Positions 50,643 to 59,522 of a DNA stretch of 64,000 bases are shown here, one piece after another. The notes beneath the pieces are model-generated. The model did not search any database. It was not told the origin of the DNA and worked only from the letters and a program-made list of their open reading frames with translations. Both the position numbers and the translations under genes were made by a program. The stretch lies in the NCBI GenBank assembly GCA_048939595.1, contig JBHLPI010000001.1:1-64000 (forward strand). The letters are read 5' to 3'. Every line of letters starts with the position of its first letter. Positions within the stretch are counted from its first letter, which is position 1. The stretch comes from Hermodarchaeum sp048939595 (lineage in GTDB: Archaea; Asgardarchaeota; Hermodarchaeia; Hermodarchaeales; Hermodarchaeaceae).

Positions 50643-51922
50643 AATCCTCTCACCACTTGTAGTCCATCCCGAATAAGTGATGGAATTGTTACGTTTCCTA
50701 GAACATGCCGAATTAGGTGCTGAACGAGTTTCTGTCGAGGCACACCACGTGAAGTAAATAGTTCGCGTGCGAACGCATTTACTAGATTAGGATACGTTGT
50801 GTGCACACGTGGATTGTTGAACAGGTATCGGGCCCGTTTGAAGGTTTTCATGTCTTTAAGAACAAAGCTGTCTTGGAGTGATTTTTCGTAGTACTTTAAG
50901 CTTCGCTTAGTGAAGTCGCCCGATTTAGACGCAGCTATTACTGTTTCAGCAGCAGCTATGCCAGATGCAATAGCGAAGTTCATTCCTTCAAGAGCATAAC
51001 CAATATTAAAGGCAAGACCTGCTGCGTCGCCTATGACTAAAAGACCATCCGTGTAGAGCTTTGTGATGCCTGAAAAGCCTCCTTCGGGGACTAGATGAGC
51101 GGAATACTCTTTGAGGTCTCCGTTGCGAATTAAACGTTGGATGAACGGATAGGATTTGTAGTGCTCTATAAGGTCAGGTGCTGTTTCGCTGGTTACTTCG
51201 AATGCGGGAAGGAAGATAACAAGACCTAATGAAAGGGTGTCATGGTTTGTATAAAGAAAACCACCACCCGGATAGCCTTTGGTACACCCGATGAAATGGT
51301 ATGCTGCGCCCTCATTGCCGATAAGATTGAACCGTTCTTCAATGACATCCCGTGGAAGCGCATAGACTTCTTTGATACCCAGCCCCATTTGTTCGGGTGT
51401 GTGGTCTTTTCGAAGGTTGGCTTTCTTCGCTAATTGCGAGTTGACTCCGTCTGCTGCAATCACCACATTCGCAAAGACTTCATCTGTCCCTGCTTTTACT
51501 CCGATAATTTGATTATTTTCCCAAAGTAAATCGTCTACTCGAATGCCGGGGGCAAGGAGAGCTCCTGCTTTTTCGGCTTCCTTGGCAAACCATTGATCGA
51601 ACTTATAGCGGTTCACCGAATAACCATCATTTGGAAAGGGGGTACGTTTTCCTGATGAGAAGTCTAAGGTGAACGCAGAACCATTGGAGAGTAACGAAAG
51701 TCTGTGAGTTGTTATTCGTCGTTCAACAGGAGCTTGTTCCCAGTATTTCGGAATCAAGTTATGGAGCACTTGCCCATATAGAACCCCGCCTGAAACATTC
51801 TTTTCACCGGGAGTTTTTGCTCGTTCAACTAGCATAACCTGTAATCCGGCTTTTGCTAGTGTATAGGCTGCGGCATTTCCAGCAGGACCAGCACCAACAA
51901 CAATTGCACTAAGTGAGTCCAT
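50639..51922 (-). CDS. fixC: FixC-like electron-transfer flavoprotein:quinone oxidoreductase
   Basis: The protein (427 residues) is an FAD enzyme of the FixC/ETF-QO family, taking electrons from an ETF (FixAB) and giving them to quinone together with FixX. FAD loop is AIVVGAGPAGNAAAYTLAKAG, followed by ERAKTPGEKNVSGG, and a second FAD motif GLLVIGDAAGLAFNIGYALEGMNFA. The start is MDSLSAIVVG (51922), as the longer frame to 51967 adds Lys-rich residues that look untranslated. No fixA or fixB is present in the window, so the ETF partner lies elsewhere. It also resembles geranylgeranyl reductases, but the fixX coupling decides. Confidence 0.92.
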   Translation of the reverse strand: MDSLSAIVVGAGPAGNAAAYTLAKAGLQVMLVERAKTPGEKNVSGGVLYGQVLHNLIPKYWEQAPVERRITTHRLSLLSNGSAFTLDFSSGKRTPFPNDGYSVNRYKFDQWFAKEAEKAGALLAPGIRVDDLLWENNQIIGVKAGTDEVFANVVIAADGVNSQLAKKANLRKDHTPEQMGLGIKEVYALPRDVIEERFNLIGNEGAAYHFIGCTKGYPGGGFLYTNHDTLSLGLVIFLPAFEVTSETAPDLIEHYKSYPFIQRLIRNGDLKEYSAHLVPEGGFSGITKLYTDGLLVIGDAAGLAFNIGYALEGMNFAIASGIAAAETVIAASKSGDFTKRSLKYYEKSLQDSFVLKDMKTFKRARYLFNNPRVHTTYPNLVNAFARELFTSRGVPRQKLVQHLIRHVLGNVTIPSLIRDGLQVVRGL

Positions 51923-52102
51923 ATTCTTCGCCTTTAATTTTTTTGACTTCTTTACAAATAAGTGCATAAAAAATGACTATATTATAACAATTATCAACTT
52001 CTTTACTGAGATTTCATAAAAATGTTAATAGACAAGTACGAGAGAACATAGGCGTTTCTACAGCTATTTATGCGCTGAACGGAGAATTGTAAATGTGATT
52101 AG

Positions 52103-52477
52103 ATGACCGTTGAACAATTCGATTCTAATTACAGGGATGAAGCTGCAAAAATGCGAACGTTACTAGCAGCTCTTCGAACACTTGAAGCTATTCGAAGAAG
52201 CAAGCTAGCCGTGCTACGAACCGGCATTAGTGTATTGGCGATTTCCCTAACGATTATAACTGTTCTTATATCCACCTCTTCATTTTGGGATCCTGCAACA
52301 GTACTTGTCTTATTATGGTTCGTCGCAATCCTCCTTACAACCCTCTTGATTATTGGAACTTTTCTATTTTGGCGCGGATTACGAGGAATGCGTGAAATTG
52401 ACCGAAAACGATACAAGCTAGCCTTGGAAGTTGAAACTCTAGATCACACCTATAAAGGAATCTTTCAAGAGCACTAG
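52103..52477 (+). CDS. Small two-helix membrane protein with coiled-coil flanks
   Basis: The 124-residue protein has an N-terminal amphipathic helix (EAAKMRTLLAALRTLEAIRRS), two membrane helices (about 38-60 and 68-92) and a helical C-terminus (RKRYKLALEVETLDHTYKGI). No family is recognised. It starts ATG at 52103, preceded by GTGATT, and lies between the divergent fixC gene and the convergent phosphatase-fold gene. Confidence 0.6.
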   Translation: MTVEQFDSNYRDEAAKMRTLLAALRTLEAIRRSKLAVLRTGISVLAISLTIITVLISTSSFWDPATVLVLLWFVAILLTTLLIIGTFLFWRGLRGMREIDRKRYKLALEVETLDHTYKGIFQEH

Positions 52478-52497
52478 GCACGAATCAATAAAGTGAA

Positions 52498-53784
52498 TTA
52501 TATTGAATTGGCCCTGAAGGCAAGAAATGGAGTCAATAGTTCATCTTTTGTTATTGAGCCATGACTGCTAAACAGCCCTGGCCAAGGAAGAAGCCCCACA
52601 GATTCCGTGGTAAAGTCTTCTCGTTCCACGCGAAGACTCACCCCGTTCCGTCCAATAAGGAGAAGGTCACCAAGTCTTTGAATAACCTTTCGGGTTACAG
52701 GTTTTGGAAGTAATTTACTTTGATCGAGTTCCTTAGGATTAAGTAGAATGCCCTTATCTTGAATTCGCTCTTGAAGCCACTTAGCTAGTTGACGACGTTT
52801 AGACGCAGAACGACAGTAAAAATGAGTGACTCGACCAGAATGGCCAGGCGGAATCTTGATTGTTCCTCGAATATCATCAAGTTCTTCGTAGGATATGGTG
52901 ATCGAGCGTCCTTCTTGAAGAGGGTTTTGTCCGTGGTCACTACAAAGAATAATCGTCGTTGTCTTTGCTACAGAGCTTGGAAGTTGTTCAGTGAAGGCAC
53001 GAAGTTGTTGATAGAAAGCATTACACCCCGTTTTATACTCAGTTGAGTAAGCTCCATATTTGTGAGCAAGTGTATCGATGAGTGGGAAGTATAGAGTTGT
53101 AAAAAGAGGGGAGGAGGGGTATTCATTAAGGACACGGTTTACCATTCCAAAGGCATCAATGAACCCATTATAGGTGAAGATATTCTCTTTAAGGATATAG
53201 AACCGCCCGAGACCCGTACCCGGTATTTCCCGAGGAAGGCCTTCAGCTTGCATAAGTTCAGGATGGATTCTCGTTAACAGGTCTGGGATGCCTGGAGCCC
53301 AAAGTAAGGTCTTTACGTCAATTCCAGCGGCAGCAATAGCATCGCGCCAGCGTGTTTTGTCACCCGACATCTTCAGGGTATCAATGAGGGTGTTATATTC
53401 TCTAAAATAGATAACGTGCCCAAGAATGCCATGTTCACTTGGAGGGAGCCCGAAGTTAATACTGGTGATTGCCGAAGAAGTAATTGAAGGAAAGGTACTG
53501 CTAAGTGTTATACCATCCAAGTCTTCGAAGAAGCCTGAAAGCTTGGTTCCTTGGAAGTTTTGTAGTCCTAGACTGTCGACTATGCAGATTATGACGCGAT
53601 CAGCATTTAATGCATTATTGGATTTAAGATGTTTTGCAACACTGGGAACACCAAAGAGGTCATCACGCGGAATTGGTGCTTTGATACAGCGGAGCGCAGT
53701 GGGTAACACCCTGTAAATGTTTTGCGTGTAATCGGGGACAAATAGGTCATCTGTATTGGTTAAATGCGCTAGATTTAGAGACAA
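52498..53784 (-). CDS. Alkaline phosphatase superfamily protein (type I phosphodiesterase/nucleotide pyrophosphatase-like)
   Basis: The 428-residue protein fits the metal-dependent phosphatase/phosphodiesterase superfamily. The metal ligands appear as VIICIVDSLGLQN (first Asp), STFPSITSSA with the nucleophile-like Thr/Ser region, and LIDTLAHKYGAYSTEY (Asp and His) and LCSDHGQNPL (Asp-His). These are the standard sites in order. The substrate may be a phosphodiester or phosphonate; it cannot be read from sequence. The protein has no signal peptide. Its position between unrelated genes gives no pathway hint. Confidence 0.82.
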   Translation of the reverse strand: MSLNLAHLTNTDDLFVPDYTQNIYRVLPTALRCIKAPIPRDDLFGVPSVAKHLKSNNALNADRVIICIVDSLGLQNFQGTKLSGFFEDLDGITLSSTFPSITSSAITSINFGLPPSEHGILGHVIYFREYNTLIDTLKMSGDKTRWRDAIAAAGIDVKTLLWAPGIPDLLTRIHPELMQAEGLPREIPGTGLGRFYILKENIFTYNGFIDAFGMVNRVLNEYPSSPLFTTLYFPLIDTLAHKYGAYSTEYKTGCNAFYQQLRAFTEQLPSSVAKTTTIILCSDHGQNPLQEGRSITISYEELDDIRGTIKIPPGHSGRVTHFYCRSASKRRQLAKWLQERIQDKGILLNPKELDQSKLLPKPVTRKVIQRLGDLLLIGRNGVSLRVEREDFTTESVGLLPWPGLFSSHGSITKDELLTPFLAFRANSI

Positions 53785-53982
53785 TGTAAATCCTCATCGA
53801 AAATGTGTAATGTTGTGAAGCAACAGTCTTGTGTGATTTAAATCTGTACTAAAACGCGAAATCTTAGAGATTAGCGGAAAAATGGGTATCAGCGCTTTTC
53901 GGGAGCAGGGGACGAAAGACTCTTTATTAGTTTGAGTATAAGTGTTTAGAATAGGAGTAAACGGCACAGGGGACTACTAATC

Positions 53983-54882
53983 GTGATAAAAGGATTCGCA
54001 GTCTTTCGCATGGACCCTAAAATTGGACCCCAATACATGTATCAGAGTGATACAATCGAGACTATTTCACACCAAGAGGTCCTAGCGATTTTTGCGACAC
54101 ACAATTTATTCCGCGAAGGCTTTCGAGGTGTTCATGTCAGCAATCGAACCTGGGCAACCTATGTCTTCCCTCCGTGGATTATTGCTCTACTTTTAGGACC
54201 TGATGAACCTATCGGACCCCTTCGAGAACCCATGAAGAAAATCATGGGAACCAACAAATTAGATGAGGAGCCAAAACCGGAGGATTGGAAGAATTTGTAC
54301 CATGAGCTGCTGGTTGAGATTCAAAGCTCACCGGTTGCGGACTTTCTCACCTCAAAGAAGACCACGAATTTTCTTAAGGAACTGATTGAACTCGATATTC
54401 AGTATTTTGATCCACACTTCAACTTTGAGATTGGTGCAACTTATCCCGCGGCTGACCATCTCACAGGACTCCATAGTTATGATACACGATTATTCTTGGA
54501 GAAACTTACCTTGGCAGGAATCTTTACCAGTGAACCCGTGATAGGCGTTACACATTGTCCCATCTGTCTGGGATTCAAAGTAGTGAGTCGGTTAGCCTGC
54601 CCCAAATGTAGTGTGACGGCATTAGATGTGGTTCGGTTTCCCGCTTCAAAGGATTCCGACACAAAATCGTCAGGCGCCTCAGGCAAACCTATGGAACTTT
54701 TCTATTCATGCCTTACCTGCCAACACACTACCAGCGAACCAGTTGTCACTCTGTTATGCACTGAATGCGGATCACAATTTCAACCCGATGAAGCAGCATA
54801 CCGGAATATGGATCGCCTCGTTCTGAATCGACCTATTGCCGAGTCACTAATCAAGAAGGTTGAAGAGTCGGACTCAGAATAG
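53983..54882 (+). CDS. Zinc-ribbon protein facing the Rab-like GTPase
   Basis: The 299-residue protein begins with GTG at 53983 behind AGGGGA. The N-terminal part (about 1-75) starts IKGFAVFRMDPKIGPQYMYQS, a pattern reminiscent of longin- or roadblock-type small alpha/beta domains. The middle is helical and the C-terminal third has two zinc ribbons: CPICLGF...CPKC and CLTCQ...CTECG. The family is not recognised. It converges with a Rab-like GTPase gene (14 bp between stops), which makes it a possible partner; that is a guess based on position and the longin-like start. Confidence 0.6.
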   Translation: MIKGFAVFRMDPKIGPQYMYQSDTIETISHQEVLAIFATHNLFREGFRGVHVSNRTWATYVFPPWIIALLLGPDEPIGPLREPMKKIMGTNKLDEEPKPEDWKNLYHELLVEIQSSPVADFLTSKKTTNFLKELIELDIQYFDPHFNFEIGATYPAADHLTGLHSYDTRLFLEKLTLAGIFTSEPVIGVTHCPICLGFKVVSRLACPKCSVTALDVVRFPASKDSDTKSSGASGKPMELFYSCLTCQHTTSEPVVTLLCTECGSQFQPDEAAYRNMDRLVLNRPIAESLIKKVEESDSE

Positions 54883-54896
54883 GACAAAACAAAGAA

Positions 54897-55448
54897 CTAT
54901 ATCTTATCCCAAGGTTTTCCAGATTTTTCATACGAGGAGTAGATTTTCTTGGCAAGTGATTCAAAAACATCACTTACATGAAAATCGTCTTTCGCACTGC
55001 TTTCAATAAATTCCATTTTCAACTGCTTCGCAGTACTTATGCCATCCTCTTCTGAAATTGCGCGTTGATCTTTCAAATCAGCTTTACAACCTACGAGCAC
55101 TAACGGGATTCCTTCACACCGTTGATAGACTTGCTGGATCCAATGGTCAACTCGGTCAAAGGACTGTTGATCTGTAACATCGTAGGCAACAATTGCGCCA
55201 GCAGCACCTTCGAAGTATAAGCCCCGGATGAAATCAAAGCGTTCTTGTCCTCCTGTGTCGTAGATAACTAATTTGATGTTTGTGTCATCCCTCAATTTGA
55301 TTTGCTTGGTAAAGAAGTCGACACCTAAGGTGAAGAGGTAACTTTCATCAAATTGACCCGTTGTGTAACGGCGTGCAAGGGAGGTTTTACCGACCCCGGC
55401 ATCGCCAACAACTATGACTTTGTAGACAACTTCGGCGAGTTCTTCCAT
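54897..55448 (-). CDS. Rab/Ras-like small GTPase
   Basis: The 183-residue protein is a close Rab-type GTPase: P-loop GDAGVGKTS (15-23), switch I Thr40 in LFTLGVDFF, switch II DTGGQERF (64-71), specificity motif GCKAD (Cys in place of Asn) and G5 ESSAK. No C-terminal Cys is present (ends GKPWDKI), so prenylation is unlikely. It is closer to eukaryotic Rab in its switch II than the GTPase at 22265. Its neighbour on the other strand is a zinc-ribbon protein. The effector and cellular role are unknown. Confidence 0.9.
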   Translation of the reverse strand: MEELAEVVYKVIVVGDAGVGKTSLARRYTTGQFDESYLFTLGVDFFTKQIKLRDDTNIKLVIYDTGGQERFDFIRGLYFEGAAGAIVAYDVTDQQSFDRVDHWIQQVYQRCEGIPLVLVGCKADLKDQRAISEEDGISTAKQLKMEFIESSAKDDFHVSDVFESLAKKIYSSYEKSGKPWDKI

Positions 55449-55668
55449 TCAATGTTCACCCGCGGGATTCCTATTTTACCACTTTACCGACGTGCCTTTA
55501 AGTGCTTTGTGTTAAAAACTGAGTGTAGGTTGAAGTTTAGGGTATCTACAACAATCTGAGCTTATCTTCGAGGTCAGAGTGTGTTTTCTTATTGGAAGCG
55601 AAAGCCATTTTGGGTGAAAGAATGAAGTAAGGGCGTCTACAACTGACTAGTTTGCGTAGGCGTTTATT

Positions 55669-56979
55669 ATGCCCGAAAAGAATAACCAATTCAATTTACC
55701 AGTTGACCAATTACCCCGCCAATGGTATAATCTAGCCGCGGATTTACCTGAGCCATTGCCTCCGCCAAAGGACCCAGAGGAAGGCCAATCACGTTTAGAG
55801 ATGCTCCCAAAATTCTTACTCAAATCAGTCTTGGAACAAGAAAATGCCACTGAACGATGGATTGACATTCCTGGAGGAATTCGAGAACTCTTTATTCAAG
55901 CTGGTCGTCCACGCCCCTTAATGCGTGCCTTGCGATTAGAAAAGGCTCTGAAATTACCAGACTCCATTCGCCTTTATTACAAGCGTGAAGACCTTTCACC
56001 AACAGGATCGCATAAGGTGAATACAGCTTTAGCCCAAACCTATTATGCAGCAAAGGAAGGATTTGAAGAAGTCACCACTGAGACGGGAGCGGGGCAATGG
56101 GGTTCGGCGCTCTCTTATGCGGCGTCACTTAACGGCCTTAACTGCCGAGTCTTTTGGGTACGGGCTGCATATCGCTGGAAACCAGGACGACGAACCCTCA
56201 TGAACCTCTTTGGGGCAGACGTCTTCGCCTCACCGAGCAAAGAGACGGAGTTTGGTCAAAAACTCCTCAGAGACAACCCTCAACATGTTGGGAGTCTTGG
56301 AATAGCAATTAGCGAAGGAATTGAAGACGCTCTCAATCGTGATGGCAGCATCTATTGCCTGGGCAGTGTGCTTAGCCACGTTTTACTGCACCAGACTGTG
56401 ATTGGTCTTGAAACCATTGAGCAGTTTAAAATTGCTGAAGATAATCCAACCCTCCTCGTGGGGTGTTTCGGAGGCGGGAGTAACTTTGGTGGTTTTAGCT
56501 TACCTTTTATTGGTGAAGTCTTACAGGGTAAACGCGAATGTGGCTTCTTAGCCGCACAAAGTGAAGCTGCTCCGAACCTCGTGAAGGGTGAATATATCTA
56601 TGATCATGGAGATCACGCTGGACTTACTCCGTTGCTGAAAATGTATTCGCTTGGTCATGATGTTGAATTGCCACAAATTTGGGCGGAAGGGATTCGCTAT
56701 TCCGCCGCAGCACCAATCATGAGTGCAGTACGAAAACTTGGTTTACTTGATGCAGTAGCATACCCGGTTGATGAAGTTCATGTCTATTCCCAAGCTCGCC
56801 GGTTCATACAAACGGAAGGGTTCATACCAGCACCAGAATCTTCCTATGGCGTCTGTGCTGCAATCGATAAAGCTCTTGAATACAAGGAGAAGAAAAAAGA
56901 TGCTGTGATAGCGTTTAACGTATCAGGACATGGCTTCTTAGATATGCAGGCATTCGCAAAACCACTTAAACTCGAATGA
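55669..56979 (+). CDS. trpB2: Tryptophan synthase beta chain, type 2 (TrpB2)
   Basis: The 436-residue protein joins indole and serine using PLP. The longer N-terminus and the PLP lysine in TGSHKVNTA (Lys116) place it in the TrpB2 group; the glycine-rich phosphate loop GCFGGGSNFGG follows in the second half. TrpB2 proteins often lack an alpha partner and may act alone on free indole or as other serine-handling enzymes. No trpA or other tryptophan genes are near. The start MPEKNNQFNL is at ATG 55669. Confidence 0.94.
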   Translation: MPEKNNQFNLPVDQLPRQWYNLAADLPEPLPPPKDPEEGQSRLEMLPKFLLKSVLEQENATERWIDIPGGIRELFIQAGRPRPLMRALRLEKALKLPDSIRLYYKREDLSPTGSHKVNTALAQTYYAAKEGFEEVTTETGAGQWGSALSYAASLNGLNCRVFWVRAAYRWKPGRRTLMNLFGADVFASPSKETEFGQKLLRDNPQHVGSLGIAISEGIEDALNRDGSIYCLGSVLSHVLLHQTVIGLETIEQFKIAEDNPTLLVGCFGGGSNFGGFSLPFIGEVLQGKRECGFLAAQSEAAPNLVKGEYIYDHGDHAGLTPLLKMYSLGHDVELPQIWAEGIRYSAAAPIMSAVRKLGLLDAVAYPVDEVHVYSQARRFIQTEGFIPAPESSYGVCAAIDKALEYKEKKKDAVIAFNVSGHGFLDMQAFAKPLKLE

Positions 56980-57012
56980 ATCAAAAGGTAACTATCGCAT
57001 TCAAAATTCAGT

Positions 57013-57420
57013 TCAGGAACTGGATTCGGTCTTTTCCAGTTCTTGGATGAATTCTTTAATGCTAATCCCATACTGTTCAATTTGTTCGCCCATATATCGT
57101 GCACGTTGAGGAAGATCGATGAGTTGTTCACCCATTTCCCTTAAATCAAGCGAATTCAACATGTTAATACGATCAAATAGCGGATGGCTTCGCTTGCGTA
57201 GTGTTTGCACCATATCATCCATCCGCGCCTGGACATCTAGCATGATTGCCGAAGCTTCTTTAGCTGATGTCTTTTGACCCTGAAACTCACCATAAGGAAA
57301 TAGGAGCCGCCATGCTACATTTCGGCTTTTTGGTCGCGTGATTTCATCTAATTTCTCAAGTGTCTTATTTAGTAGATTTATGATGTGGCGTAGTTGCTTC
57401 AGGATTAACTCATAGCCCAA
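57013..57420 (-). CDS. Small helical protein, uncharacterised
   Basis: The 135-residue protein is almost wholly helical with likely coiled-coil stretches: LKQLRHIINLLNKTLEKLDEIT near the start and EQIEQYGISIKEFIQELEK at the end. No motif or family is recognised. It lies between convergent trpB2 and the oppF gene, in the direction of the latter's operon but ending 34 bp upstream of nothing functional; co-transcription with the opp genes is possible because it follows oppF on the same strand by 34 bp. Confidence 0.5.
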   Translation of the reverse strand: MGYELILKQLRHIINLLNKTLEKLDEITRPKSRNVAWRLLFPYGEFQGQKTSAKEASAIMLDVQARMDDMVQTLRKRSHPLFDRINMLNSLDLREMGEQLIDLPQRARYMGEQIEQYGISIKEFIQELEKTESSS

Positions 57421-57454
57421 TGTTGATACACAACCAATGCTACGTTGTCAGTGG

Positions 57455-58507
57455 TTAGGATTTAGCCTTTTCCTTTAATTTAGAGGCAGGATCAAAGTCT
57501 AAGTGAAGTGGAGGTCGCGGGAACCAACATGCCACCCAGTGACCTGGTTCAAGTTCTTCTAGAAGGGGTTCATCTTGGCGACATTTCTTTTGGGCAAATT
57601 CACATCGTGGCGCAAACAAGCACCCAGGAGGAGTATTAATCGGACTTCCAGGTTCTCCAGGGAGCACTTTTCGTTTTCGCTGACTGGTGGGGTCAGGGGA
57701 AGGCACCGCGGAAATGAGTGCTTGGCTATAAGGGTGAACTGACCCGCGAATGACTTGATCAATGCTTCCCTTTTCCATGATTTTACCTAGATACATGATT
57801 GCGATCTTATCTCCGATATAACTGGCGACGGAGAGGTCATGGGTAACATAGATATACGCGATATGGAATTCGCGTCGGATTTTTTCAAGTAGATTTAGAA
57901 TTTCAGACCGAATAGAAACATCGAGCATGGAGACTGGTTCGTCAGCAACAATGAATTCGGGGTTCACAACGATTGCGCGTGCAATGGCGACTCGTTGACG
58001 TTGTCCGCCACTGAGTTCGTGAGGATAACGGAAGGTGAACTCCTCGGCGGGAACAAGTTGAACAGCTTCAAGTGCTCGCACTACCCGTTGTTCTTCGTCT
58101 GCACCGTCTTCTGCTATTTTGTTCAACCGAAGTGGTTCTGCAATAGTATCATAAAGACTCAGCCTAGGATTCAGCGAGGAATAGGGATCCTGGAAAATCG
58201 TTTGCATCTTCGCTCTGAGTTTTCGAAGACGACGTCGACTGATTTTATTGAGGTCCTCTCCTTCAAAAATAACTGTACCATCAGTGGGTTCAATTAATCC
58301 GACCAGTAATTTCCCGGTAGTTGTTTTCCCACATCCGGATTCGCCTGCAAGGCAGTAGAGTTCCTCGGGAAAAACATCTAAATCAACTCCGTCAACAGCC
58401 TTAAGATATGTTTCTCCACCAATGAGTTGAGAGAAGAAGCCTGAACTGACTTGGAACCATTTTCGAAGTCCACGGCAAGAGATAACGGGTTCTTGTGCTT
58501 TAGCCAT
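57455..58507 (-). CDS. oppF: Oligopeptide/dipeptide ABC transporter ATPase, OppF-type
   Basis: This is a nucleotide-binding subunit of a peptide importer. It has 350 residues. Walker A is GESGCGKTT, the signature is LSGGQRQRVAIARAI, and Walker B is EFIVADEPVSMLD. The C-terminal oligopeptide-type extension includes PPGCLFAPRCEFAQKKC (a Cys-rich motif that may bind an iron-sulfur cluster in such ATPases). It overlaps oppD by 1 bp at 58507. The ligand of the transporter cannot be told from the ATPase; peptides or oligosaccharides are usual for archaea. Confidence 0.95.
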   Translation of the reverse strand: MAKAQEPVISCRGLRKWFQVSSGFFSQLIGGETYLKAVDGVDLDVFPEELYCLAGESGCGKTTTGKLLVGLIEPTDGTVIFEGEDLNKISRRRLRKLRAKMQTIFQDPYSSLNPRLSLYDTIAEPLRLNKIAEDGADEEQRVVRALEAVQLVPAEEFTFRYPHELSGGQRQRVAIARAIVVNPEFIVADEPVSMLDVSIRSEILNLLEKIRREFHIAYIYVTHDLSVASYIGDKIAIMYLGKIMEKGSIDQVIRGSVHPYSQALISAVPSPDPTSQRKRKVLPGEPGSPINTPPGCLFAPRCEFAQKKCRQDEPLLEELEPGHWVACWFPRPPLHLDFDPASKLKEKAKS

Positions 58508-59511
58508 TATTTGACCTCCTGTTTACCTGGGGACCATTTGTCATCTTTGATTTTTCCGCTCGCGAGGTGACACGCGGCTTTGTGTCCCGGACTTACCTGT
58601 TGTAATAGGGGATCCTCTATTTTGCACAGGTCCTGGGCATACATACATCGAGGATGGAAGCGACACCCGGGAGGAGGGTCTAAGAGATTCGGAGGGGACC
58701 CAGGAATTGATGCGAGGGTTTGGTCACTGGATTTTTCGATTGAGGGAATAGAAGCAATTAATCCCTGAGCGTAGGGATGCCAAGGCTTTTGGAAGATTTC
58801 TAAAACTGAACCTGTTTCGACAATTTTACCTGCATACATGATAATGACATTATTGCAGGTTTCTGCAACTACAGAAAGGTCATGTGTAATCAGCATAAGA
58901 GTGATGCCTAATTCTTTGACCAGTTTCTTGAGTAATTGCATAATTTGTGCTTGAACAGTAACATCGAGGGCTGTTGTAGGTTCATCGGCTATGAGAAACT
59001 TTGGATCACAAGCTAAAGCCATGACAATCATCGCACGTTGTTTCATTCCGCCACTAAATTCAAAGGGATAATGGTCAACTCGGTCAGGATCCATACCCAC
59101 TAGTCTGAAGAGGTCTTTGGTTTTTTCATGAGCAGCCTCTTTTCCGAGTTCTGGATCATGCTTCAGCATAGCTTCGGTTACTTGGTCGCTAACGCGGAGA
59201 ATAGGATTGAGCGCATTCATTGCACCTTGGAAGACCATAGCGATTTGGGTCCAGCGAAAGTTCCGCATCTCCTCAGCATCTAAAGTAGCAATATCTACAT
59301 CATTAAAATAGATGTGTCCACCAATGATCTCTCCTGGATCAGGTAACATGCGAAGAATGGCAAAAGCGACAGTACTTTTCCCACAGCCGGACTCGCCTAC
59401 AAGCCCAACGGAATCACCTGCTTCAATTTTAAATGTGACATCTTCGACTGCTTTACAGTCTCCACGTTGCATACAATAGTATACTACAAGATTTTCTACG
59501 CGCAATGACAT
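58507..59511 (-). CDS. oppD: Oligopeptide/dipeptide ABC transporter ATPase, OppD-type
   Basis: The second ATPase of the importer has 334 residues. Walker A is GESGCGKST, the signature is FSGGMKQRAMIVMALA, Walker B is KFLIADEPTTALD. The C-terminal PPGCRFHPRCMYAQDLC motif matches that of OppF and is typical of peptide-importer ATPases. It follows oppC by 12 bp and touches oppF. Confidence 0.95.
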   Translation of the reverse strand: MSLRVENLVVYYCMQRGDCKAVEDVTFKIEAGDSVGLVGESGCGKSTVAFAILRMLPDPGEIIGGHIYFNDVDIATLDAEEMRNFRWTQIAMVFQGAMNALNPILRVSDQVTEAMLKHDPELGKEAAHEKTKDLFRLVGMDPDRVDHYPFEFSGGMKQRAMIVMALACDPKFLIADEPTTALDVTVQAQIMQLLKKLVKELGITLMLITHDLSVVAETCNNVIIMYAGKIVETGSVLEIFQKPWHPYAQGLIASIPSIEKSSDQTLASIPGSPPNLLDPPPGCRFHPRCMYAQDLCKIEDPLLQQVSPGHKAACHLASGKIKDDKWSPGKQEVK

Positions 59512-59522
59512 CGTGTTCTCAC

